Below are positions 26,849 to 35,957 of a stretch of DNA of 44,983 nucleotides, in pieces (the stretch's first letter is position 1; every line of letters starts with the position of its first letter). The stretch is taken from assembly GCA_027310725.1 (NCBI GenBank), contig DAIDAG010000047.1, forward strand, positions 1-44,983. The letters run 5' to 3'. The notes beneath the pieces are model-generated. The model saw only the letters and a list, made by a program, of their open reading frames with translations. It ran no database searches and was not told where the DNA came from. A program made the position numbers and the translations under genes. Source of the stretch: Sideroxydans sp. GTDB lineage: Bacteria; Pseudomonadota; Gammaproteobacteria; Burkholderiales; Gallionellaceae.

Positions 26849-26875
26849 CATGGGCACCCGAACAGGCCGCCCATG
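26849..26875. terminator. Inverted repeat between convergent genes
   Basis: CATGGGC (26849-26855) and GCCCATG (26869-26875) can pair around a 13-base loop between the asmA-like gene and the leftward TAXI gene. No T run follows on either strand, so terminator activity is uncertain. Confidence 0.3.
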
Positions 26876-26902
26876 CGTAGCGAATTGGCCCGGAATCCCG
26901 CC

Positions 26903-28282
26903 CTAACGGGCGCTTTCACCCGCTCCTGATCCGGGTGGGGCTTCTGTCTGCAGTGAAAGCAGATTGTTCCGTACAAAGGCGATGTGGCCTCGCAGGCCAT
27001 AAACCAGGTCGCCGAACTTGGACGGCACGACGATCTTGCTCACCGCGCTTTCGATGTGATCCAGGCGGCGCAAAAGCTCTTCCCGTTTGTGGGGGTCTGA
27101 CCAGTGCATGAAGGCGTTCCGTTCGATATCGAACAATGTCCGGTACCAGCTTTTGATCCGGTACTCCATCTGCCAGCGGTAAAAGGCAGGCGCTGCCTTG
27201 AGTGCAGGGATCAGCACCAATGCGATCGGAACGATCACCGAGAGCAGACGCGCGATCAGGCTCGCGATTCCATAGGGGAAGGTGCGATAGAGAAAGCTCT
27301 TGCCCGATGTGTAATAGCGGTTAGCATCCGAGCTGATCGGGAATTCGTGCTCTTGCGGGGCAGGGAATTCGCCGCGGTTCTTGAAGATGCCCGGGGGAGA
27401 GTGCACTTCCTTTGCCGCTTCGAGCAACAAGTCCGAGAGCGCGGGGTGCAGGCCTTTCCTGGCAACGAGTTCCACGGTGGGGCCTATCAGGTTCAAGTCT
27501 TCGGAGGGGATGTTCTTGCCGAAATCCAGCGAGCCTTTGGGCAATTCAAGCTTGTTCAGATAATTGATCCGACGGACATAGCCGTCGGCCTGGGTGAAAT
27601 TGAAAAGATGAATGCCGGGGGTGTGCAGCAAGCGATGCATCACGTCTCTCGAAGTGGAGTCGCCCATGATGAACAGGGCGTCGATGCGGTTCTCTTCGAG
27701 TGCCTGTATCGAGTCACCGGAGATGCTGTCGACAAAGACGGTTCCGTCGTTCGGTTCAATGCCATTGGCCTTGAGGAGGGTGAGCACCAGGGAATGCACG
27801 CCGCTGCCTTCTTTGCCGATATCCAGTCGCTGTCCCTTGAAGTCAGAAAGCAGGTTTTTTGTCTTACCGTGATAGAAAACCATGAGCGGCTGGTAAGCGA
27901 TACTTCCGAGCGAAACCAGATTGCCGATGTTATCCTCTTTGACTTCTCCTCCCAGTACAAATCCGACATCGACAGCGATCTTGGGATTGGACAGTTTGTG
28001 AAGATTGTCCAGCGAGCCCTCTGACGGAAGTATCTTGAGGGTGACCCCTTCCTTGGCCAGGATTTCCTTGTATTTTTCGGCGAAGTTCTGGAAGGTGCTT
28101 CCCTTGGGTCCGCTGGTGATCGTGATCGTGTTCGGAGCGGTGGAGTCAAGGTAAAGAAAGATCGCAGCACCAACGATCAGGCTCGTGGAGAGAATGACAC
28201 CGATGGATACGATCTGGCCGCGCCCGAAAAGGTTAGTGAGTTTAGCCAACGATCTGGCCAGAAATATTTTAGGCGTTCCCAT
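26903..28282 (-). CDS. TAXI-family solute-binding protein with membrane anchors
   Basis: The 459-residue product has an N-terminal membrane helix (about 24-45) and a periplasmic TAXI-type binding domain (about 52-335) with ITITSGPKGSTFQNFAEKYK and LDIGKEGSGVHSLVLTLLKA. A second hydrophobic helix (about 350-375) and a helical cytoplasmic tail follow. Classical TAXI receptors are secreted, lack the second helix and work with a fused TRAP permease; no permease gene lies nearby. The topology suggests a ligand-sensing or scaffold protein rather than a free transporter receptor. AAGGAAAA precedes the ATG. It lies downstream of the patatin gene on the same strand with a gap of about 100 bases. Confidence 0.85.
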   Translation of the reverse strand: MGTPKIFLARSLAKLTNLFGRGQIVSIGVILSTSLIVGAAIFLYLDSTAPNTITITSGPKGSTFQNFAEKYKEILAKEGVTLKILPSEGSLDNLHKLSNPKIAVDVGFVLGGEVKEDNIGNLVSLGSIAYQPLMVFYHGKTKNLLSDFKGQRLDIGKEGSGVHSLVLTLLKANGIEPNDGTVFVDSISGDSIQALEENRIDALFIMGDSTSRDVMHRLLHTPGIHLFNFTQADGYVRRINYLNKLELPKGSLDFGKNIPSEDLNLIGPTVELVARKGLHPALSDLLLEAAKEVHSPPGIFKNRGEFPAPQEHEFPISSDANRYYTSGKSFLYRTFPYGIASLIARLLSVIVPIALVLIPALKAAPAFYRWQMEYRIKSWYRTLFDIERNAFMHWSDPHKREELLRRLDHIESAVSKIVVPSKFGDLVYGLRGHIAFVRNNLLSLQTEAPPGSGAGESAR

Positions 28283-28384
28283 GATTTTCCTTGTTCATTG
28301 TGTGCAGATGGGCCAGGCATCCGGGCATGCTTACGTCTGGATCGTCCCGATTCGAAAAGTACCGGTATTGGATAATGGCTGTCT

Positions 28385-29677
28385 TCACGGTTTGGTTGAT
28401 GTTTGAGGGGGCTTATCTGCTGCGCCCAACGGACATGCCGGAGTCGGTTGTTTTCCGACGGGCTGATGCTGCGCAATCCCGGCAGACAGATCATTTTCAT
28501 CGTGTGTCGCCAATTGTTCCACCGTGGTCCATAATTTGCCTGCCCGGGCGCATTCAGCTCCATAGTGGAATAATTGCTGTGAACTGGATTCATGAAAATC
28601 CAGAGGTCCCTGAAATGGATAACTGACCGGGATTGCCGTAAGTCTCAGGTTCATTCCATATTTCTGGGCAAATTCAGACGTTAATGCAATCTCGCTCCTT
28701 GCCCTGTGTTGAAGAACCGCGGTGAAACTCCGGGAAAGGATCGAGATCGTGTCAACCGACGTGGTTTGCGGCTTCGCGCCCAATTGGCCGTTGACGATGA
28801 CATAAACGTTGGCGCCTTTGAGTGTACCCGGATCGAGTGGCAACACATAGGCCAATGCAGGCGCAACAAAAAATGGCACGGTTGCACTGGCATCGACGTG
28901 CATTTCGTCATACCGGCCTTCTGCGCTATCTACCGGAATGATGATGGGAGGAAATACACCGGGAATGCTTGCAGACGCCACCAGAACGTCACGGAATAGA
29001 TTGTGTGCCGCCTTGCCGCCATGAGCGGCAATCTTCCCCATGTCCCAGACTATCGTTTCTTCCTTGTCCAGATCGGTTGTCGCAACCAGAAGCAACCTGC
29101 CAAGAGCGGCCTGATCGGCCACCTCCTCGATCATCTCGTCGGTGACAAAGTCGTCCACAAATCTGACCAGCGGTTCGTTTTCGTACAGTCCGGGCCGGAA
29201 GAGCACGCCCAGCCAGCGTGGAATCAGGAAGTGCTCGCTGTGATTACCCGAAAAATTTTCGTCCAGGCGCGCATCCCAGGCAGATCCCAAAAAAGCAAAA
29301 GGCGCGATCAATGCACCCGCACTGACGCCGGTAACAACGTCGAACTGGGGACGATTGCCGTACCGGCTGAATCCAACGAGCGCTCCGGCGCCAAATGAAC
29401 CTCCCGCACCTCCGCCTGATAGTGCCAGGATATTGAGAGCATGATCCCTGGATGCGGCGCGTCGGCGCTGAAGAACTTCCGAGAATCTGGATTTGATGGC
29501 TTCCGGGTCTGTACTGACGAAACGAATGTCGGATGGAAATCCTATGGGAGCAGGAACGCCGGATATCGATTCCGGTGCCGGTTCGCGTCGAACTGTGGTG
29601 CAAGCTGCCAAGGTCATGGCACCGAACAGGAGAAATAAGCGCATTGTTTTCAAAATCGGGCAACCAGTTGCAGACAT
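28385..29677 (-). CDS. Patatin-like phospholipase, lipoprotein
   Basis: The product carries a lipoprotein signal with lipobox LAAC (Cys26 from the ATG at 29677, Cys15 from an ATG at 29644) and a patatin domain. The oxyanion glycine loop LSGGGAGGSFGAGAL, the nucleophile elbow GVSAG and a catalytic Asp candidate in HVDASATVPFF are all present, so a Ser-Asp lipid acyl hydrolase is expected. It should sit on the periplasmic face of the inner or outer membrane. The start at 29677 begins seven bases after the glnD stop, so it may be co-transcribed with glnD. The 29644 start gives a more ordinary signal peptide. Substrate is unknown. Confidence 0.85.
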   Translation of the reverse strand: MSATGCPILKTMRLFLLFGAMTLAACTTVRREPAPESISGVPAPIGFPSDIRFVSTDPEAIKSRFSEVLQRRRAASRDHALNILALSGGGAGGSFGAGALVGFSRYGNRPQFDVVTGVSAGALIAPFAFLGSAWDARLDENFSGNHSEHFLIPRWLGVLFRPGLYENEPLVRFVDDFVTDEMIEEVADQAALGRLLLVATTDLDKEETIVWDMGKIAAHGGKAAHNLFRDVLVASASIPGVFPPIIIPVDSAEGRYDEMHVDASATVPFFVAPALAYVLPLDPGTLKGANVYVIVNGQLGAKPQTTSVDTISILSRSFTAVLQHRARSEIALTSEFAQKYGMNLRLTAIPVSYPFQGPLDFHESSSQQLFHYGAECARAGKLWTTVEQLATHDENDLSAGIAQHQPVGKQPTPACPLGAADKPPQTSTKP

Positions 29678-29684
29678 CAATTAT

Positions 29685-32216
29685 TCATGCGAGCTGCTGC
29701 TGCAATGTTTCAAGCAGATCTGTGACTTCCCGGTCTCGTTCCAATGCTTCGCCGCTGATCCAGAAAGTATCTTCCGCGCGTGAGCCCAGGGTATTGATCT
29801 TTGCACTGCGCAGCTCGATATCATGCTTTGCCAGCAAATACGCGATGCGGGCCAGCAGGCCGGGACGGTCGCCCGCGACGATGGACAGGATGTGTTGTCC
29901 TTTTTCGTCCCTGGCGATACTGACTTGAGGCACGATGGGGAAGTGCTTGAGCTGGCGGCTGACTCTGCCCACGTTCGGTGCGGCGAGCGGTGTATTGTCG
30001 GTTAGCAGGTGCGCCAGTTCATACTCGATGTAGTTCATGACGTCGCGGTAGACGGTCTTGTCGTTGTTGGCATCCATCACCAAAAAACTGTCCAGCGCGT
30101 AACCGTGTTGGGTGGTATGCACCTTGGCTTCCATGATGTTGTAGCTCATGTGAGCGAAGAAGCTGCATATCCGGGCGAACAGGAAGGGCTTGTCCTGCGT
30201 ATAGACCAATACCTGCAAGCCTTCGCCGATCCGGCTCATGCGCGTTTTGACCACAGGTTCCCCGCTGTTCACGCGATGCGCCAGCATGCGCGTGTGCCAT
30301 GCGATCTCGTGCGGTTCGTGGCGCAGGAAGTAGTCGGCGTCGAACTGGGCCCAAAGCAATTCGTAAACGTCGGGGTGGATGGCGTACAGGGTGAGCGTCT
30401 CGGTCGCGTGCTGGCGAATCTCGCCCACCTGGTCGGCCACTTTTCCGCTGGTCAGGAAACGCCGTGCCGCATTGTAGAGATCTTCCAGCAACTGCGCCTT
30501 CCAGGCGTTCCAGACTTTGGCACTGGTGCCCCGGATGTCGGCGACCGTGAGCAGGTAGAGTGCGGACAGATAACGTTCATTCCTGATTTTGGCAGTGAAA
30601 GCAGCGATCACATCCTGGTCTGAAAGGTCCTGTTTCTGCGCGGTGGCAGACATGGTGAGGTGATGTTCCACCAGCCAGACGACGAGATCGGTATCTTCGC
30701 GCATCAAGCCATGCTGCTTGCAGAAACGGGCGGCGTCGACGCGTCCAAGCTGGGCATGGTCGCCGCCGCGTCCCTTGGCGATGTCGTGGAACATGCCTGC
30801 GATATACAGAACTTCGGGGCGGGCGAAGTCGCGGATGAGTTTGCTGCAAAGCGGATATTCGTGTTCGTATATGGGCAGCGTGAAACGGCGCAGGTTGCGC
30901 ACCACCATCAGGATGTGTTCGTCCACGGTATAGACATGGAAGAGGTCGTGCTGCATCTGCCCGACGATGCGGCCGAAGGGCGGCAGGTAGCGCCCGAGGA
31001 TATCCAGGTGGTTCATGCGCCTCAGTGCATGGGTCAGGCCTTGCGGCTGGCGGAATATGTCCATGAACAGCCTGCGGTTGTGCGGATCCTTGCGGAACGC
31101 GGAACCGATCAATTTGCGTGCTCGCCACAGCGCGCGCAGTGTCTGGGCGGAGAATCCGGTGAGGCGCGGATGCTGTTCCAGCACCAGGAAACTTTCCAGT
31201 ATGGCGGAGGGCTCTGTTTCAAACAGGGATTCGTTGCGAGCTTCCAGTTTGCCGTCGCGGGCGATGAAGTGTTCGTTCAAGGGATAAGTTTCGGCAGCCG
31301 GGAAGATGCGGGTGCGCATCGTTTGCAGCAACACGGCATTGAGTTGCAGCACGGCCCGCTTGGTACGGTAATAGCGCTGCATCAAGTGTTCGCTGGCGCG
31401 TCGTTGTGCGCTGGCGGTGATGCCGAGCTGCTGCGCGAGCGCCGTTTGATACTCGAACACCAGGCGGTCATCGTGCCTTCCGGAAAGGTAATGCAGGCGG
31501 ATGCGCAGGTCCTGCAGCAGATGCTCGTGGTGTGTGATCTGGCGCGCTTCGGTAGCGGTGATGAGACCTGCTTCAGCCAGCGCCGGCCACGTATGGCCGA
31601 AACCGCAGGCGCGCGATATCCAGAGAACCGATTGCAGGTCGCGCAGGCCACCCGGGCTTTCTTTGAGGTTGGGTTCCAGGTTGTAGTCGGTGTCGACGAA
31701 GCGAGTGTGGCGCTGCTCCTGCTCCTGCACCTTGGCAAGATAGAAAGCGCGGCGGCTCAGGTGCGCCGACAGTGTTTCGCGCATCTCCAGGAACAGGGGC
31801 TGGTTTCCGGTAATGTGGCGCGCCTCGAGCAGGTTGGTCTGCACCGTCACATCCGAGGATTCCGACATGCAGTCGCCCACGGTGCGTACGCTATGGCCGA
31901 CCTCCAGCCCGATGTCCCACAACTTCCCGACCAGATCCTGCAAGCGCTGCTGCAATGATCCGTCCGGCTGCTGCGGCAGCAGGATCAGCAGGTCGATATC
32001 CGATTTCGGATAGAGCTCGGCGCGGCCATAACCTCCCACCGCAACCAGCGCCAAATCGGCAGGGAGTTCGAGCAGTCGCCAGATCCGGCGCAGGTGTTCG
32101 TCTACGAGCTTTGCATGGGCGCGCAGGTAGCGAGCCGGATTGGGATGCTCAATGTAGTTTTCCTGCAGCGCGCGACGTGCACTGCGCAGACTGTCACGTA
32201 TTTCTGCAATGGACAT
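29685..32216 (-). CDS. glnD: Bifunctional PII uridylyltransferase/uridylyl-removing enzyme
   Basis: GlnD senses glutamine and modifies PII proteins by adding or removing UMP, controlling nitrogen assimilation. The 843-residue protein has the nucleotidyltransferase motif GGYGRAELYPKSDIDLLIL at about 61-79 and a GlnD-specific helical linker. The HD domain has AGMFHDIAKGRGGDH at about 472-486, and two C-terminal ACT domains (about 700-770 and 790-843) bind glutamine. The length fits the family. It starts ten bases after the map stop on the same strand, an arrangement also found in enterobacteria. Confidence 0.97.
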   Translation of the reverse strand: MSIAEIRDSLRSARRALQENYIEHPNPARYLRAHAKLVDEHLRRIWRLLELPADLALVAVGGYGRAELYPKSDIDLLILLPQQPDGSLQQRLQDLVGKLWDIGLEVGHSVRTVGDCMSESSDVTVQTNLLEARHITGNQPLFLEMRETLSAHLSRRAFYLAKVQEQEQRHTRFVDTDYNLEPNLKESPGGLRDLQSVLWISRACGFGHTWPALAEAGLITATEARQITHHEHLLQDLRIRLHYLSGRHDDRLVFEYQTALAQQLGITASAQRRASEHLMQRYYRTKRAVLQLNAVLLQTMRTRIFPAAETYPLNEHFIARDGKLEARNESLFETEPSAILESFLVLEQHPRLTGFSAQTLRALWRARKLIGSAFRKDPHNRRLFMDIFRQPQGLTHALRRMNHLDILGRYLPPFGRIVGQMQHDLFHVYTVDEHILMVVRNLRRFTLPIYEHEYPLCSKLIRDFARPEVLYIAGMFHDIAKGRGGDHAQLGRVDAARFCKQHGLMREDTDLVVWLVEHHLTMSATAQKQDLSDQDVIAAFTAKIRNERYLSALYLLTVADIRGTSAKVWNAWKAQLLEDLYNAARRFLTSGKVADQVGEIRQHATETLTLYAIHPDVYELLWAQFDADYFLRHEPHEIAWHTRMLAHRVNSGEPVVKTRMSRIGEGLQVLVYTQDKPFLFARICSFFAHMSYNIMEAKVHTTQHGYALDSFLVMDANNDKTVYRDVMNYIEYELAHLLTDNTPLAAPNVGRVSRQLKHFPIVPQVSIARDEKGQHILSIVAGDRPGLLARIAYLLAKHDIELRSAKINTLGSRAEDTFWISGEALERDREVTDLLETLQQQLA

Positions 32217-32226
32217 CGCGGCTTGC

Positions 32227-33018
32227 TTAAGCGGGAATAGGGGGCGAGCCGGCGGACAGGGTCAGCACTTCAAAGCCGGTTTCGGTGACCAGGACGGTAT
32301 GTTCCCACTGCGCGGACAAGCTGTGGTCTTTCGTGACCACGGTCCAGCCGTCCCCCAGCTGCTTGATCCCGGCCTTGCCTGCATTGACCATGGGTTCGAT
32401 GGTGAAGATCATGCCGGCTTCAAGTTTGACGCCCGTATGCGGCTTGCCATAGTGCAACACCTGCGGTTCTTCGTGGAATTTGCTGCCGATGCCGTGGCCG
32501 CAGAATTCGCGCACCACGCTGTAACCCATGCCTTCGACAAAAGTCTGGATGGCGTGACCTATGTCTCCCAGATGCGCCCCGGGTCTGACCATGCGGATAC
32601 CGCGCCACATCGATTCATAGGCTGTTTCGCACAAACGTTTCGCCTGGATGGAGGGTTCGCCGACGTAGAACATGCGGCTGGAATCTCCGTGATAGCCATT
32701 CTTGATGGGAGTCACGTCTATGTTAATGATATCGCCATTCTTCAGTTTTTTGTCACTGGGTATGCCGTGACATACCTGGTGGTTGATCGAGGTGCAGATG
32801 GATTTAGGATAGGGCGTATGTCCGCCCGGTGCGTAATTGAGCGGGGCAGGGATGCCGCCTTGCACGTTCACTGTGTAGTCATGGCATAGCTTGTCGAGCT
32901 CGTCTGTGGTGACGCCGGCCTGCACGAAGGGGGTGATGTAATCCAGCACTTCACCGGCCAAACGTCCGGCGATGCGCATCTTTTCGATTTCCTGCGGGGT
33001 CTTGATACTGATAGGCAT
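32227..33018 (-). CDS. map: Methionine aminopeptidase type I
   Basis: Map removes the initiator methionine from nascent proteins in the cytoplasm. The 263-residue protein has the pita-bread fold motifs with metal ligands in NIDVTPIKNGYHGDSSRMF (two Asp), EFCGHGIG (His), FTIEPMVNAG (Glu) and SAQWEHTVLV (Glu). The start MPISIKTPQEIEKMRIAGRL aligns with the E. coli enzyme, so ATG 33018 is chosen over an ATG nine bases upstream. It is the first gene of a leftward map-glnD unit. Confidence 0.96.
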   Translation of the reverse strand: MPISIKTPQEIEKMRIAGRLAGEVLDYITPFVQAGVTTDELDKLCHDYTVNVQGGIPAPLNYAPGGHTPYPKSICTSINHQVCHGIPSDKKLKNGDIINIDVTPIKNGYHGDSSRMFYVGEPSIQAKRLCETAYESMWRGIRMVRPGAHLGDIGHAIQTFVEGMGYSVVREFCGHGIGSKFHEEPQVLHYGKPHTGVKLEAGMIFTIEPMVNAGKAGIKQLGDGWTVVTKDHSLSAQWEHTVLVTETGFEVLTLSAGSPPIPA

Positions 33019-33098
33019 GATGTACATTGAAATTGCTGACTGGTGTGAGGATAGAGGATAGAACGAACAAGCACAACAATTTGCGGAGATGGCATAAA

Positions 33099-33125
33099 AA
33101 AAGGCACGCTGACAGCGTGCCTTTT
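33099..33125 (-). terminator. Rho-independent terminator of the RNA helicase gene
   Basis: AAAAGGCACGCT (33099-33110) and AGCGTGCCTTTT (33114-33125) form a twelve-base perfect stem with a three-base loop. On the minus strand it is followed by a T run (complement of the A run at 33096-33100). It lies 22 bases after the end of the leftward helicase gene. Confidence 0.88.
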
Positions 33126-33146
33126 CCAGGGTGTCAAACGCGAAAC

Positions 33147-34721
33147 TTAGCGCTTATTGCCGTTAGGGTTGCTGTTATGTCCGCGCCCCAATGAGAAGGT
33201 GGTTCCCTGCGGACGGCGTGCTGCAGTGTGAGGTGCCGTTGAGCGGGGAGCTGCCGTATGCGGCGTATGAGCGCGATTGCCGCCCACATTCCCGTTCACG
33301 TTGCCGTTCGGATTGGTGCTGCGCGGTTGCGCATCGTTGGTGAAACGGCTGTGCTTTGGACCTTCGCGGCGCTGGCCTTGCGGATGCTCATGACGGCTGT
33401 CCGGTGCGGCATGACGGCTGAAGTTGCTGCCGCCGCCATTGCTGCGGCCGAAACCGCCGCCTGTACCTCGACTTGCACCGCCGTTGCCGCGGCCGGCACC
33501 GCTGCGCGGTTGCGAAGAAGCAGGACGCGGCTTGAACTTGGGCTCGAGGCCTGCAATGGTATGCGCCTGGATCGGCTGGCCGGTAAAGCGCTCGATCTTC
33601 TTCAGGTTCATCGCATCGCGATTGGAGGCAAAGGAAACGGCGATACCCGATGCGCCGGCACGGCCGGTACGACCGATACGGTGCACGTAGTCTTCTGCAA
33701 ACTTGGGCAGGTCGAAGTTGATGACGTGGGTGATGCCGGCCACGTCGATGCCGCGCGCGGCAACGTCGGTAGCGACCAGCACGCGCACATTGCCGCGGCG
33801 CAGGTTGAGCAGGGTGCGGTTACGTTCGCGCTGGTTCATGTCGCCGTGCAGTGCGGCGGCGGCATGGCCGGCAGCGGAAAGTTCATCTGCCAGCGAATCG
33901 GCATCGCGCTTGGTGGCGGTGAACACCAGTGCCTGGTTCAGGTCGACATCGCGCAGCAGGTGGTCAAGCAGGCGATTCTTGTGTGCCATATCGTCCACAT
34001 ACATCAGGCGCTGATCGATGTTTTCGTGACGGGCCTGAGCCGACGTGATGCTGATACGTTTCGGGCTCTTCAGCAGACGCATTGCCAGGTTACCGATCGC
34101 GCCTTCCAGCGTGGCCGAGAACAGCAGGGTCTGGCGTGTAGCCGGTGTGGCAGCAGCGATGCGTTCCACGTCGTCGATGAAGCCCATGTCCAGCATGCGG
34201 TCGGCTTCGTCCAATACCAGCATTTCGAGACGCGAGAAGTCGATGCGGCCGCGTTCGATGTGGTCGATCAGACGACCCGGTGTGGCCACCAGGATGTCCA
34301 CGAAACCGGACAATAGCTTGTTCTGCAGCGGGTAAGGCATGCCGCCGAGGATGCTCACCACCTTGACGCGCATGTTCTTGCCGTATTTGTTGGCGGCGTC
34401 GGACACTTGTTGTGCCAGTTCGCGCGTCGGCGTCAGCACCAGTATGCGCGGGCCTTTGCCGCGTACCGCGGCTTCAACCGACAGTTTTTGCAAAGCGGGC
34501 AGGATGAAAGCGGCGGTCTTGCCTGTGCCGGTCTGGGCGGAGGCCATCAGGTCATGCCCGGCCATTGCCTGGGGAATCGCTTCGGCTTGAATAGGAGAAG
34601 GTACGGTATAGCCCGCATCCTGCACAGCTTGCAGAATGGCAGGGGCCAGGCCCAAAGAGGCAAAAGTAACCACGTTTTCGGCAGTCGCGGGTACAGCAGT
34701 CGTAATAGTTTTATCAGACAC
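33147..34721 (-). CDS. DEAD-box ATP-dependent RNA helicase (RhlE-like)
   Basis: The 524-residue protein unwinds RNA duplexes in ribosome assembly or RNA decay. It has the Q motif (Gln45), Walker A AQTGTGKT at 62-69, PTRELAQQ, the DEAD box in VLDEADRMLD, SAT in LLFSATLEG, and helicase C motifs RGIDV and HRIGRTGRAG. The C-terminal tail of about 130 residues is rich in Gly, Arg, Asn and His (for example GGASRGTGGGFGRSNGGG), with repeats of APRSTAPHTA and NPNGN type, and probably binds RNA. The start is GTG at 34721, with AAAGGA seven bases upstream. An open frame continues much further upstream but shows no family sequence. The RhlE subgroup is an inference. Confidence 0.93.
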   Translation of the reverse strand: MSDKTITTAVPATAENVVTFASLGLAPAILQAVQDAGYTVPSPIQAEAIPQAMAGHDLMASAQTGTGKTAAFILPALQKLSVEAAVRGKGPRILVLTPTRELAQQVSDAANKYGKNMRVKVVSILGGMPYPLQNKLLSGFVDILVATPGRLIDHIERGRIDFSRLEMLVLDEADRMLDMGFIDDVERIAAATPATRQTLLFSATLEGAIGNLAMRLLKSPKRISITSAQARHENIDQRLMYVDDMAHKNRLLDHLLRDVDLNQALVFTATKRDADSLADELSAAGHAAAALHGDMNQRERNRTLLNLRRGNVRVLVATDVAARGIDVAGITHVINFDLPKFAEDYVHRIGRTGRAGASGIAVSFASNRDAMNLKKIERFTGQPIQAHTIAGLEPKFKPRPASSQPRSGAGRGNGGASRGTGGGFGRSNGGGSNFSRHAAPDSRHEHPQGQRREGPKHSRFTNDAQPRSTNPNGNVNGNVGGNRAHTPHTAAPRSTAPHTAARRPQGTTFSLGRGHNSNPNGNKR

Positions 34722-35060
34722 AGTTGTTCCTTTAATTTTTTTAGATACAGCGCATGCGCGGCCTGGGGCCACACAATGAAATTCAGTAGGGGAAATACAT
34801 ACCTCTACCGGCGCAAACAAAACATCGTCGCTAACCGGTGAAGCTTGGCGCATCCAAGACTGGGATGCTAGAGGGTCAGAAAACGATGAACTCAATACCG
34901 TTCCGGGAACGGCAAGGCGCGCATTATACTCAGCGAGGAAATAATAGCTAGTGATATGTTTGAAACGTTGGATAACGGTCGCCATATTCTGATTTCGAGT
35001 ATATTTCGCCTTGCAGAACAATGAGGTATTCCGACTGATCCGTGATCTGGGGGTACTTGG
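34722..35060. promoter_or_regulatory. Divergent intergenic region between helicase and PhnD-like genes
   Basis: These 339 bases hold the promoters of two divergent genes and probably a long leader for the helicase mRNA. I see the self-complementary GCGCATGCGC (34750-34759) and AT-rich stretches. Long leaders are common in cold-regulated helicase genes. I could not place -10 and -35 boxes with confidence, and recognise no known riboswitch. Confidence 0.45.
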
Positions 35061-35957
35061 ATGAAATGGCACGTTGTCGCACTTGCCGCTTTGCTGGTTG
35101 CTGGCTGCAGTAAACCGCAAGAAGAAGTCTATCAGCCCGCGTTTTCCGAGCGTGGCGCGGATGAGCCCAAGGAATATATTGTAGGCATCCATCCGTTGCA
35201 CAATCCCAAACACCTGATCGAGGTGTACGGTCCCATCGTTGATTACCTGAATACCAGCATTCCGCGGGCACATTTCCGGCTGGAAGCATCACGCAACTAC
35301 GAAGAGTTCGAAAAGCGGCTTTACAGCGGGCATTTCGATTTTGCCATGCCCAATCCCTACCAGACCGTGCGTTCTCTCAAGTATGGATACCGCGTTTTTG
35401 GCAAGATGGGCGACGACGAGATGTTTCGCGGCATCATACTGGTCCGCAAAGACAGCAATATCCGCAAAGTGGCCGATCTGAAGGGCAAGAAAGTGTCGTA
35501 CCCATCCCTTACCGCCTTAGCGGCAACCATGATGCCGCAGTACTATCTGTATACGCATGGCATCAACGTGCATCGCGACATCGAGAACGTCTATGTGGGT
35601 TCGCAGGAGTCATCAATCATGAATGTGTTGCGCGGGCACGTCGCGGCCGGGGCTACCTGGCCCGTGCCGTGGAAGACATTCCAGCAGGAATATCCGGAGA
35701 TGGCGGCGCAACTGGAAGTGAAATGGCAAACCGAAACGCTGCCGAACAATGGCTGGGTGGTGCGGAACGATATTCCGCCTATGCTGGTGAAAGATTTCGG
35801 CACTGCATTGGTCGGTTTGAACAGGACACAGGAAGGGCGGGCCATGCTCGGAAGATTGGGTATCAGCCGTTTCGAACATGCCAGCAATGAGACTTACAGG
35901 CCGGTTCAGCAATATCTGAAGGTCTTTTCCGAAACAGTGCGGGAAATTGAACGCTGA
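35061..35957 (+). CDS. PhnD-like periplasmic binding lipoprotein
   Basis: The 298-residue product has a lipoprotein signal with lipobox VAGC (Cys16), then a type II periplasmic binding fold of the phosphate/phosphonate (PhnD) group. The group's typical segments are visible: YGPIVDYLNTSI, FDFAMPNPYQTVRSLKYGY, LKGKKVSYPSLTALAATMM and VLRGHVAAGATWP. No permease or ATPase gene is near. The gene overlaps the diguanylate cyclase start (TGATG), so the pair probably forms a sensory unit in which ligand binding controls the cyclase. The ligand might be a phosphorus or other oxyanion, but that cannot be read from sequence. GGGGG lies nine bases before the ATG. Confidence 0.85.
   Translation: MKWHVVALAALLVAGCSKPQEEVYQPAFSERGADEPKEYIVGIHPLHNPKHLIEVYGPIVDYLNTSIPRAHFRLEASRNYEEFEKRLYSGHFDFAMPNPYQTVRSLKYGYRVFGKMGDDEMFRGIILVRKDSNIRKVADLKGKKVSYPSLTALAATMMPQYYLYTHGINVHRDIENVYVGSQESSIMNVLRGHVAAGATWPVPWKTFQQEYPEMAAQLEVKWQTETLPNNGWVVRNDIPPMLVKDFGTALVGLNRTQEGRAMLGRLGISRFEHASNETYRPVQQYLKVFSETVREIER

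Noticed and set aside
30660..31958. 432-codon open frame on the plus strand
   Set aside because: It lies wholly antisense to glnD, whose motifs are complete; the frame arises from GC-biased codon use.
33258..34316. 352-codon open frame on the plus strand
   Set aside because: Antisense to the conserved DEAD-box helicase core; no recognisable protein pattern.
34722..35273. N-terminal extension of the RNA helicase to position 35273
   Set aside because: It would overlap the PhnD-like gene on the other strand, has no helicase sequence, and the GTG at 34721 has a strong ribosome binding site.
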